A stretch of DNA of 5,960 nucleotides from DASUBN01 sp050261675 (GTDB taxonomy: Bacteria; Pseudomonadota; Gammaproteobacteria; Natronospirales; REEB76). Position 1 is the stretch's first letter, and every line of letters starts with the position of its first letter. A program made the position numbers and the translations under genes. This document shows positions 1 through 5,889 of the stretch, one piece after another. Below the pieces are notes generated by a model. It did no database searches. It was not told where the DNA came from and worked only from the letters and a program-made list of their open reading frames with translations. The DNA lies in assembly GCA_050261675.1 (NCBI GenBank), contig JBLNDO010000083.1, positions 1 to 5,960 on the forward strand. Reading direction: 5' to 3'.

Positions 1-427
1 CGTCCACGCAGACCGAGCCCTTCTGGGCGATGTAGCGCCGGAGTTCCTTGGGCACCTCGATATCGAAGCGCACCGAGCGGGCCTCCTCGCGGCGGGATTT
101 CACCAGCCCTAAGCCGTCCACGTGGCCGCTCACCAGGTGGCCGCCGAGCGGCGTGCCGAGGGTCAGCGCCTTCTCCAGGTTCACCGGCGAGCCGGGCTTC
201 AAGCCGCCCAAGGTGGTCAGGGACAGGGTTTCCTTCGAGGCATCCGCATCGAAGCCGTGGGCGTGCTTCGCGATCACCGTGAGACAGCAGCCGCTCACGG
301 AGAGGCTGTCTCCGATTTTGACGTCGTTCATGGGGAGTTCGCCGGTGGCGATGGACAGGCGCAGGTCGCCGCCCTGGGGCGTGAGCGCTTCGATCTTCCC
401 AACCGCCTGCACGATTCCCGTAAACAT
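1..427 (-). CDS. ribE: riboflavin synthase (alpha subunit), 3' end outside window
   Basis: This enzyme performs the last step of riboflavin synthesis, the dismutation of two 6,7-dimethyl-8-ribityllumazines to riboflavin and a pyrimidinedione, in the cytosol. Translating the complement from the ATG at 427 gives 142 complete residues that begin MFTGIVQ, the hallmark start of the family. GCCLT follows at residues 46-50, a SKETL segment at about 64-68, and GGHLVSGHVDG at 95-105 where the first lumazine-binding barrel passes into the second. Family members are about 200-220 residues, so roughly one third is missing beyond position 1. The ATG shares one base with the ribD stop (TGATG), which implies translational coupling. 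The gene is called ribC in E. coli and ribE in many other bacteria. Identification is firm; only the C-terminal end is unseen. Confidence 0.96.
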   Translation of the reverse strand, partial: MFTGIVQAVGKIEALTPQGGDLRLSIATGELPMNDVKIGDSLSVSGCCLTVIAKHAHGFDADASKETLSLTTLGGLKPGSPVNLEKALTLGTPLGGHLVSGHVDGLGLVKSRREEARSVRFDIEVPKELRRYIAQKGSVCVD

Positions 428-1524
428 CACTTTGGCCGGAGCATCAGGCGGAGATCGCCGCCGATCATGCGCATGTCGGTGATCACGAGTTCGCGGCGTT
501 CCTGGAGGGAGGCGAGCGGCGGCAGGCTGAACATGCCCCGGGCCGTGTCGCCCATGAGGCAGGGGACGATATAGATGATGAACTCGTCCAGGAGGCCGGC
601 TTCCAGCAGGGCACCGTTCATGCCGGACCCCGCCTCCACCAGCACCTCGTTGCACTCGAGTTCCGTCAGCGACTCGAGGATGGCCTTGAGGTCCATGAAG
701 CCGCGCTTCTCCGGGAACACCTGGATGCTGGCGCCGGTGTTGAGGATGGCTTCCTGTTCCTCCGGATCGTCCACCGCCGTGGCGAAATAGACGCTCTCGG
801 GGTTCTGCTGCAAGAGCTTGGCGTTCGGCGGCGTGCTCAGGTTCGTGTCCACCACCACCTTGAGGGGCTGACGCCATTCGCCGGCCAGCCGGACGCTGAA
901 GTTCGGGTCGTCCGCCAGGATGGTGCCGATGCCCGTCAGCACCACGGAACTGCGCGCGCGCCAGCGGTGCACGTCCTCCCGCGCCGCCTCGCCGCTGATC
1001 CACTTGCTCTGGCCGGTGGCGAGCGCGGTGCGCCCGTCCAGGCTCACGGCGAGCTTGCTGCGCACCCAGGGGCGGCCACGGGTCATGCGGCTGATGAAGC
1101 CGGGGTTGAGCGCCGCGGCCTGCGCCTCCATGAGCCCCGAGGCCGCCGTGATGCCCGCGCGCTTCAGTTTCTCGAAACCCTGGCCCGCGACCTTGGGATT
1201 GGGGTCGCCCATGGCGGCCACCACGCGCTTGACGCCGGCGGCGATGACCGCGTCGGCGCAGGGCGGCGTCTTGCCGTCGTGGGAGCAGGGTTCCAGCGTC
1301 ACGTAGAGCGTCGCGCCCTTGGCGTCGGCGCCGGCTTCCTGCAGCGCCAGCACCTCGGCGTGGGCCTCGCCGGCCTTCTTGTGGAAGCCGCGGCCGATGA
1401 TCTCGCCGTTCTTCACCACGACGCAGCCCACCCGCGGGTTGGGTTCGGTGGTGTAGAGGCCCTGTTCCGCGAGGCGCAGGGCCTCGGCCATGAATCCGTG
1501 GTCGGCGGCGTTGAAATCGCTCAT
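427..1524 (-). CDS. ribD: bifunctional riboflavin deaminase/reductase RibD
   Basis: RibD carries out two successive cytosolic steps of riboflavin synthesis: deamination of the pyrimidine made by GTP cyclohydrolase II, then NADPH-dependent reduction of the ribosyl side chain. The 365-residue product has the usual full length. The N-terminal deaminase domain (about 1-145) has the zinc set H55-A-E57 plus C80 and C89 in PCSHDGKTPPC, with E57 as the expected catalytic acid; PNPRVGC lies at 28-34 and DPNPKVAG at 107-114. The C-terminal reductase domain (about 150-365) shows KLAVSLDGRTA at 157-167, a LADDPNFSVR segment and a VEAGSGMNGALL segment near residue 300. The start is 7 nt after the nrdR stop and has no good Shine-Dalgarno sequence, only an A/G-rich stretch inside the end of nrdR, so coupling to nrdR translation is likely. 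Its stop overlaps the ribE start by one base. No odd residues were noticed. Confidence 0.97.
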   Translation of the reverse strand: MSDFNAADHGFMAEALRLAEQGLYTTEPNPRVGCVVVKNGEIIGRGFHKKAGEAHAEVLALQEAGADAKGATLYVTLEPCSHDGKTPPCADAVIAAGVKRVVAAMGDPNPKVAGQGFEKLKRAGITAASGLMEAQAAALNPGFISRMTRGRPWVRSKLAVSLDGRTALATGQSKWISGEAAREDVHRWRARSSVVLTGIGTILADDPNFSVRLAGEWRQPLKVVVDTNLSTPPNAKLLQQNPESVYFATAVDDPEEQEAILNTGASIQVFPEKRGFMDLKAILESLTELECNEVLVEAGSGMNGALLEAGLLDEFIIYIVPCLMGDTARGMFSLPPLASLQERRELVITDMRMIGGDLRLMLRPK

Positions 1525-1531
1525 GGGCGCG

Positions 1532-2047
1532 TCATTTCTTCTTTTCGTCCTTGGGCAACAGGGGTATCTGCTCCTTCTCCAGCGCGGCGCGGGCGGACTC
1601 GCCCTGCAGGCGCTCGATCTCCTCGCGGAACTCGTTCACATCCTGGAAGCGGCGGTACACGGAGGCAAAGCGCACGTAGGCCACCTCGTCCAGGCTCTTC
1701 AGCTCCTCCATCATCCAGTCGCCGATCTGTCGGGACTTTATTTCGCGCTCGCCGGAGACCTGCAGGCGGTGGATGATGCGCTGCAGCGCCTCCTCCATGG
1801 CCTCGGTGCTGACCGGGCGCTTCTCGAGCGCGCGGGTCATGCCCATGCGCAGCTTCTGCTCGTCGTAGGGCTCGCGGCTGCCGTCGTTCTTGACGATGCG
1901 CGGCATCACGAGTTCCGCCGTCTCGAAGGTGGTGAAGCGCTCGCCGCACTTCTCGCATTCGCGACGGCGGCGCACCTGCTGGCCCTCGCCGGCGAGGCGC
2001 GAGTCGATCACCTTCGTGTCCTCGTAGTTGCAAAAGGGGCAGTGCAT
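1532..2047 (-). CDS. nrdR: transcriptional repressor NrdR
   Basis: NrdR is a zinc-ribbon/ATP-cone repressor that binds NrdR boxes upstream of ribonucleotide reductase genes when its cone is loaded with (d)ATP. The 171-residue product opens MHCPFC; the zinc ribbon uses C3, C6, C31 and C34 (ECEKCG) and includes the DSR segment at 15-17 and a basic RRRRE patch at 26-30. The ATP-cone spans about 49-139, starting with the VMPRIVKNDG segment and ending with the VAYVRFASVYRRF segment. The protein is about 20 residues longer than E. coli NrdR (149) because of a charged tail ending DEKKK. The start lies 19 nt after the glyA stop. A GGGAG at 2066-2062 is present but about 14 nt from the ATG, which is wider than ideal. 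Placement between glyA and ribD matches the common proteobacterial glyA-nrdR-ribD order. No NrdR box was recognised in front of this operon. Confidence 0.97.
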   Translation of the reverse strand: MHCPFCNYEDTKVIDSRLAGEGQQVRRRRECEKCGERFTTFETAELVMPRIVKNDGSREPYDEQKLRMGMTRALEKRPVSTEAMEEALQRIIHRLQVSGEREIKSRQIGDWMMEELKSLDEVAYVRFASVYRRFQDVNEFREEIERLQGESARAALEKEQIPLLPKDEKKK

Positions 2048-2066
2048 AGATTGCCCGCGCTCTCCC

Positions 2067-3335
2067 TCAGAACTTCACGCTGCCGCCGTAAACCGGGAAC
2101 TTCTTGCACATCGCCAGCACCTTCGCCTTGGTGGCGGCGATGGTCTTTTCGTTGCTCATGTCGTCCAGGATGTCGGCGATCCAGCCCGCCAGCTCGCGGA
2201 TCTCGGCTTCCTTGAAGCCGCGGGTGGTGGACGCCGGCGTGCCAAGGCGCAGGCCGGAGGTGACCATGGGCGGGCGCGGATCGTTGGGCACCGCGTTCTT
2301 GTTCACGGTGATATTGGCCTTGTGCAGGGCCGCATCCGCGTCCTTGCCGGTGATGTTCTTGTTGATGAGGTCCATCAGGAACAGATGGTTGTCGGTGCCG
2401 CCGGAGACGATGTTGTAGCCGCGCTTCACCAGCGCATCCGCCATGGCGCGGGAGTTGTCGAGAACCTGTTTCTGGTAGGCCTTGAACTCGGGTTGCAGGG
2501 CCTCCAGGAACGCCACCGCCTTCGCCGCGATGACGTGCATCAGCGGCCCGCCCTGGGCGCCTGGGAACACCATGGAATTGAGCTTCTTCTCCACTTCCTC
2601 GTTGGCGCGGGCGAGGATCAGGCCGCCGCGGGGGCCGCGCAGGGTCTTGTGGGTGGTGGTGGTGGTGACGTCCGCGATCTGCACCGGGTCGGGATAGAGT
2701 CCCGCCGCCACGAGGCCCGCTACGTGGGCCATGTCCACGAAGAGGTAGGCGCCGACGGAATCGGCGATGGTGCGGAATTTGCCCCAGTCGATGCGGCGGC
2801 TATAGGCCGAGAACCCCGCGACGATCATTTTGGGCTTGTGCTGGTCGGCGAGCTTCTGCACCTCGGCGTAGTCGATCTCGCCGGTCTTGGTGTCGATGCC
2901 GTACTGCACGGCGTTGAACACCTTGCCGGAGAGGTTCACCTTGGCGCCGTGGGTGAGGTGCCCGCCGTGGGCGAGGCTCATGCCGAGGATGGTGTCGCCG
3001 GGCTTCAAGAGGGCGAAGTACACCGCGGCGTTCGCCTGCGAGCCGGAATGGGGTTGCACGTTGACGTAGGCGGCATTGAAGAGCTTCTTGGCACGCTCGA
3101 TCGCGAGGCGCTCGGCGACGTCCACGTACTCGCAGCCGCCGTAATAGCGCTTGCCTGGGTAGCCTTCCGCGTACTTGTTGGTCATCACCGAGCCCTGGGC
3201 GGCCAGGACGCGGGGGCTCACGTAGTTCTCCGAGGCGATGAGCTCGATGTTCTCCTCCTGGCGGCGCAATTCGTTGCGCAAGGCCTCATGGAGTTCGTCG
3301 TCGAACCCGGCGATCTGCATCTCGGCGGTGAACAT
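2067..3335 (-). CDS. glyA: serine hydroxymethyltransferase
   Basis: GlyA is a cytosolic PLP enzyme that converts serine and tetrahydrofolate to glycine and 5,10-methylenetetrahydrofolate, the main one-carbon source for purine, thymidylate and methionine synthesis. The 422-residue product has the normal length (E. coli 417). Visible family segments are ELIASENYVS (31-40), NKYAEGYPGKRYYGG (53-67), HSGSQAN (96-102), D201 and H204 in VDMAHVAG (cofactor contacts), and the PLP-binding K230 in the TTTTTHKTLRGPRGG signature (224-238). The ATG at 3335 aligns with the E. coli start and has GGAG at 3346-3343, 7 nt upstream. It is followed by nrdR after 19 nt and preceded by the deacetylase gene after 55 nt. 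All key residues seen are intact. Confidence 0.98.
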   Translation of the reverse strand: MFTAEMQIAGFDDELHEALRNELRRQEENIELIASENYVSPRVLAAQGSVMTNKYAEGYPGKRYYGGCEYVDVAERLAIERAKKLFNAAYVNVQPHSGSQANAAVYFALLKPGDTILGMSLAHGGHLTHGAKVNLSGKVFNAVQYGIDTKTGEIDYAEVQKLADQHKPKMIVAGFSAYSRRIDWGKFRTIADSVGAYLFVDMAHVAGLVAAGLYPDPVQIADVTTTTTHKTLRGPRGGLILARANEEVEKKLNSMVFPGAQGGPLMHVIAAKAVAFLEALQPEFKAYQKQVLDNSRAMADALVKRGYNIVSGGTDNHLFLMDLINKNITGKDADAALHKANITVNKNAVPNDPRPPMVTSGLRLGTPASTTRGFKEAEIRELAGWIADILDDMSNEKTIAATKAKVLAMCKKFPVYGGSVKF

Positions 3336-3342
3336 CGGGAAG

Positions 3343-3346
3343 CTCC
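3343..3346 (-). promoter_or_regulatory. ribosome binding site of glyA
   Basis: On the minus strand GGAG lies 7 nt before the ATG at 3335. The spacing is ideal and confirms the glyA start. It is the second-best Shine-Dalgarno site in the minus-strand block. Confidence 0.75.
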
Positions 3347-3370
3347 GGAAAGGGGCGATTCGGGCGGCTT

Positions 3371-3376
3371 ATTTTA
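3371..3376 (-). promoter_or_regulatory. possible -10 box for a separate glyA promoter
   Basis: The 55-nt gap between the deacetylase stop (3391) and glyA (3335) contains TAAAAT on the minus strand, five of six matches to the sigma-70 -10 consensus, inside otherwise GC-rich DNA. It would place a transcript start about 28 nt before the glyA ATG. No convincing -35 hexamer is seen 16-18 nt upstream, where the sequence is GC-rich and falls in the end of the deacetylase gene. No hairpin with a T-tract is visible in the gap, so read-through from the deacetylase gene remains possible. Confidence 0.3.
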
Positions 3377-3390
3377 CCGCAGCAAGCGCC

Positions 3391-4347
3391 TCAGGCGGAC
3401 AGAAATGACTCCACCACGTTATTCCAACCCAAGGCGATGTTTTGGCGGTTATACCCGCCGCCGCCCATGCCGACGATGCGCCCCATGCAGAGTTCCTCGG
3501 CGAGTTCGCAGAGCCGTTTGGCGGCATGCGCGTGGGCAGCGGGCGTGAAGCGCAGGTGGGTGATGGGGTCGCCGGCGATGCTGTCGGCACCGCATTGGAA
3601 CAGAATGAACTCCGGTTTCCCCGCCTGGAGGTGCGCCTCCACGCGCTCCCAGGCTTCGTGGAACTCCCGGTCACCCGCACCGGGCAGGAGCGGCAGATTG
3701 AGCTTGGTACCCGCCGCCTCACCGCTGCCGGTCTCGCGGACATCGCCGGTGCCGGGATAGAGGAAGCGGCCGTCCTCGTGCAGGTCCGCGAACCACAGGT
3801 CCGGGTCCGCCTCGTAGCTGTAGAACACGCCGTCGCCGTGGTGGGCGTCGATGTCCACGTAGGCGATGCGTTTCAAGTGGTGCCGGCGGCGCAGCTGCTC
3901 CACCGCCACGCCGATGTCGTCCAGCACGCAGAAGCCCGCCGCGTGGGCGCGCGCCGCGTGGTGCAGCCCCGCGATGGGTACGAAGGCGCGGCGCCACTCG
4001 CCTGCCATCACGCCCTCCACGGCATTCAAGGTCGCACCGACCACTTCGCAGGCGGCCTCGTAGATGCCCTGTTGCGCGGGCGTATCGCCTTCGTCCAGGT
4101 AACCGTCGCCGCGGTGGCTCGCTTCCTCGGCGAAGCCGAGGAAGTCACGTGAATGAAACATCTCCAACTCGGCGCGTCGCGCGGACTTCACGGGGATGGG
4201 GTGGATACGGCGGTCGAGGCCGCGCGCGCAAGATTCGCGCCAGAACGCCGTGAAGCGGTCGTGGCCGAAGGGGTGCCCCTCGCCGAAGCCGTAGTGGGCC
4301 TGCGCCGGGTCTTGGCATACGCCCACCTTTACACTGCGGTCCGCCAA
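3391..4347 (-). CDS. histone deacetylase-family (AcuC-like) zinc amidohydrolase
   Basis: This is a full-length bacterial member of the arginase/deacetylase fold, which hydrolyses acetyl-amides such as acetyl-lysine or acetylpolyamines; the actual substrate is unknown. With the TTG start the protein has 318 residues, normal for the family. Visible elements are YGFGEGHPFG near the N-terminus (19-28), the catalytic His pair H129-H130 in AGLHHA, zinc ligands D167 and H169 in VDIDAHHGDGV (164-174), third zinc ligand D255 in QCGADS, and the transition-state tyrosine Y299 in GGGGYN. All catalytic positions are present, so it should be active. The usual N of the 'GFCxxND' segment is D143 here (GFCVLDD). 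The start was chosen because GGAGG lies 7 nt upstream; the reading frame stays open far upstream, but that extension is antisense to rimB and into rimK and is not homologous. An in-frame GTG at 4326 is a less likely start. The gene is divergent from rimB and 55 nt upstream of glyA. No signal peptide is seen. Confidence 0.9.
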   Translation of the reverse strand: MADRSVKVGVCQDPAQAHYGFGEGHPFGHDRFTAFWRESCARGLDRRIHPIPVKSARRAELEMFHSRDFLGFAEEASHRGDGYLDEGDTPAQQGIYEAACEVVGATLNAVEGVMAGEWRRAFVPIAGLHHAARAHAAGFCVLDDIGVAVEQLRRRHHLKRIAYVDIDAHHGDGVFYSYEADPDLWFADLHEDGRFLYPGTGDVRETGSGEAAGTKLNLPLLPGAGDREFHEAWERVEAHLQAGKPEFILFQCGADSIAGDPITHLRFTPAAHAHAAKRLCELAEELCMGRIVGMGGGGYNRQNIALGWNNVVESFLSA

Positions 4348-4416
4348 GGGCTGGCCTCCACGAAGGTATCCGGGTGATATTATGGCAGTCCGCGCCCTAC
4401 CCGGCTCGACTCCCCC
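4348..4416. promoter_or_regulatory. divergent promoter region between the deacetylase gene and rimB
   Basis: This 69-nt gap separates two divergent genes and so should carry, or sit next to, promoters for both. A small AT island at 4377-4383 stands out from GC-rich surroundings. On the plus strand it reads TATTAT (4378-4383), a good -10 match that would give a short rimB leader of about 25-30 nt. On the minus strand the same bases give CATAAT (4384-4379), a -10 candidate for the deacetylase. Neither strand has a good -35 hexamer at 16-18 nt, so exact promoters are tentative. No clear operator palindrome was seen. Confidence 0.4.
4355..4359 (-). promoter_or_regulatory. ribosome binding site fixing the TTG start of the deacetylase
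   Basis: On the minus strand GGAGG is followed by 7 nt and then TTG (4347-4345). This is the strongest Shine-Dalgarno match in the window. It selects a rare TTG initiation codon over the open but non-homologous upstream frame and over the GTG at 4326. Confidence 0.7.
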
Positions 4417-4905
4417 ATGGACCAAGAACCCGCAACACGACTGCTGGTCGGCTGGCGCGAATGGGTGGCGCTGCCGGAGCTCGGCATCCGGCGCATCAAG
4501 GCGAAGATCGACACTGGCGCGCGCACCTCCTCGCTGCACGCCTTCGCCGTGGAATTCTTCACGCAGGATGGCCGGCGCCGCGTGCGCTTCGGTTTGCATC
4601 CGCGCCAGAGGCGCGACGAGCCGGCGCGTTACTTCGAGGCCGACGTGATCGAAGAGGACCGCTGGGTGACCGACTCGGGCGGGCACCGGGAACAGCGGCC
4701 CGTGATACGGACGCTGGTGGCGGTGGGCGAACGCAGCTGGCCTATCGAGCTCACGCTCACCTCGCGGGACAACATGCGCTTCCGCCTGCTCCTCGGACGC
4801 ACCGCCATGGAGGAGCGTCTCACCATCGATCCCTCCGCCTCGTACCTGCTCGGAATGCGGCGCCGGAAGAAATCGAACGGATACAGGCCAAGCGAGTCGC
4901 CATGA
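4417..4905 (+). CDS. rimB: RimB, retropepsin-like protease of the 'ATP-dependent zinc protease' family
   Basis: The 162-residue product belongs to the RimK-associated protease family (long annotated as ATP-dependent zinc protease, DUF785). In Pseudomonas the homologue RimB works with RimK and is reported to counteract or process the glutamate tails RimK adds to ribosomal protein S6. The fold is retropepsin-like. The sequence shows KIDTGARTSSLHA at 30-42 with D32 as the expected catalytic aspartate, and the second signature DNMRFRLLLGRTAM at 118-131. No signal peptide or membrane segment is seen, so it should be cytosolic. An in-frame TGA at 4375 and no other start codon before 4417 fix the start. 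There is no Shine-Dalgarno sequence ahead of the ATG, where C-rich sequence lies. The end overlaps rimK by ATGA, indicating translational coupling. The C-terminal tail after the conserved SYLLG is basic (GMRRRKK) and seems specific to this lineage. The older 'ATP-dependent zinc' name is probably inaccurate given the aspartic-protease motif. Confidence 0.88.
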   Translation: MDQEPATRLLVGWREWVALPELGIRRIKAKIDTGARTSSLHAFAVEFFTQDGRRRVRFGLHPRQRRDEPARYFEADVIEEDRWVTDSGGHREQRPVIRTLVAVGERSWPIELTLTSRDNMRFRLLLGRTAMEERLTIDPSASYLLGMRRRKKSNGYRPSESP

Positions 4906-5816
4906 AGAAGAAAAAGAAACGCCGCATGAAGATCGCAATCCTCTCGCGCAACACCCGCCTGTATTCCACCAAGCGGCTGGTGGAGGCCGGCATGCGCCGC
5001 GGGCACGACATGTACGTCATCGATCCGTTGCGCTGCTACATGAACATCGCCACCGACAATCCCGAAATCCACTTCAAGGGCCGCAAGCTGGAAGGCTTCG
5101 ATGCCATCATCCCGCGCATCGGCGCGTCGGTCACCTTCTACGCCACCGCCATGCTGCGCCAGTTCGAGGTAACGGGCGTGTTCACGCTCAACGAATCCGA
5201 CGCCATCATCCGCGCCCGCGACAAACTGCGTTCACTGCAGCTGCTCTCGCGCGAGGGGATCGGCATGCCGGTGACCGGCTTCGCCCACGCCCCGGACGAC
5301 ACCGAGGACCTCATGACCCTGGTGGGCGACGCCCCCGTGATCATCAAGCTCACCGAGGGCTCCCAGGGCGAAGGCGTGGTGCTGGCCGAGACCCGTCAGG
5401 CGGCGGAGAGCGTCATCGACGCCTTCCGCGGCCTCGACGCCCACTTCCTGGTGCAGCGCTTCGTGAAGGAGGCCCGCGGCGCCGACATCCGCTGCTTCGT
5501 GGTGGGCGGCAAGGTGGTGGCCGCCATGAAGCGCCAGGCACGGCGCGGCGAGTTCCGCGCCAACATCCACCGGGGCGGCACCGCCCGGGAGGTCAAGATC
5601 AGCGGCAAGGAGCGCGACATGGCGTTGCGCGCGGCGGAAATCCTGGGCCTCAACGTGGCGGGCGTGGACATCATCCGCTCCGCCGACGGGCCGCTGGTGC
5701 TGGAGGTGAATTCCTCCCCCGGCCTGGAGGGCATCGAGGCTGCCACCAAGAAGAACATCGCGGGCGAGATCATCCGTTTCTGCGAGAAGCAGGCCCGCAA
5801 GCACAACGGCGACTAG
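4902..5816 (+). CDS. rimK: RimK, ribosomal protein S6 glutamate ligase (ATP-grasp)
   Basis: RimK adds glutamate residues to the C-terminus of ribosomal protein S6 and in E. coli also makes free poly-alpha-glutamate from ATP and glutamate. Two starts are possible. The ATG at 4902 overlaps the rimB stop (ATGA) and gives 304 residues with a basic leader MKKKKKRR; the ATG at 4926 gives 296 residues starting MKIAILSRN, exactly where E. coli RimK (300) starts. Neither has a strong Shine-Dalgarno sequence; 4902 is listed because of the coupling overlap. Numbered from 4926, the pre-ATP-grasp domain is about 1-90 (HFKGRKL at 49-55, PRIGASVTFY at 63-72). The ATP-grasp domain has K100, K141 and the glycine-rich GSQGEGV loop (145-151), RQAAESVIDAFRG at 157-169, and the Mg2+ ligands D248, E260 and N262 in VAGVDI and LEVNSSPG. 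These match the E. coli positions. The upstream open frame that runs through rimB is a GC-driven shadow, not a fusion. Confidence 0.95.
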   Translation: MKKKKKRRMKIAILSRNTRLYSTKRLVEAGMRRGHDMYVIDPLRCYMNIATDNPEIHFKGRKLEGFDAIIPRIGASVTFYATAMLRQFEVTGVFTLNESDAIIRARDKLRSLQLLSREGIGMPVTGFAHAPDDTEDLMTLVGDAPVIIKLTEGSQGEGVVLAETRQAAESVIDAFRGLDAHFLVQRFVKEARGADIRCFVVGGKVVAAMKRQARRGEFRANIHRGGTAREVKISGKERDMALRAAEILGLNVAGVDIIRSADGPLVLEVNSSPGLEGIEAATKKNIAGEIIRFCEKQARKHNGD

Positions 5817-5822
5817 ACGCTC

Positions 5823-5851
5823 CTGCCTGGCGCGGCCCACTTATATATAAT
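5823..5851 (+). promoter_or_regulatory. sigma-70-type promoter for ettA with GC-rich discriminator
   Basis: The 73-nt gap between rimK and ettA contains a perfect -10 hexamer TATAAT at 5846-5851, embedded in the AT run TTATATATAAT. A partial -35 match CTGCCT (three of six) lies at 5823-5828 with a 17-nt spacer. The predicted start of transcription is near 5857-5859, leaving a leader of about 30 nt. The bases after the -10 box (CTGCGCC, 5852-5858) form a GC-rich discriminator like those of stringently controlled promoters. No terminator hairpin with a T-tract is visible after rimK, so read-through into ettA may also occur. Confidence 0.6.
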
Positions 5852-5889
5852 CTGCGCCTCGTCCAATCCCCATAAGCCGAAAACAGCCG

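Noticed and set aside
1490..2215. Plus-strand open frames opposite nrdR and ribD.
   Set aside because: They are the complement of conserved coding sequence in a GC-rich genome and show no family motif.
3360..3395. Possible terminator between the deacetylase gene and glyA.
   Set aside because: Only a 4-bp GCGG/CCGC pairing around an AT loop can be drawn, with no T-tract after it.
2028..3548. A 506-codon open frame on the plus strand opposite glyA.
   Set aside because: It is antisense to glyA, whose product has every SHMT signature. The shadow product is rich in His, Val, Gly and Ala with no recognisable domain.
4374..4901. A rimK reading frame open from 4374, which might suggest an extended or fused RimK.
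   Set aside because: The 5' part is in a different frame from the well-conserved rimB, has low-complexity Arg/Ala/His-rich content and no RimK-like residues; it is a GC-bias shadow.
4902..4922. Possible programmed frameshift at the A-rich rimB/rimK junction.
   Set aside because: The A-rich stretch lies after the rimB stop codon, and the longest A run is only five; the ATGA overlap explains the junction.
5817..5845. Possible terminator after rimK.
   Set aside because: No stable inverted repeat followed by a T run is present.
5838..5855. Possible NrdR box in the TTATATATAAT run before ettA, prompted by nrdR being nearby.
   Set aside because: Only the AT core fits; the flanking bases of the consensus (ACAC on the left, GTGT on the right) do not match, and the site is better read as a -10 box. 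ettA is not a known NrdR target.
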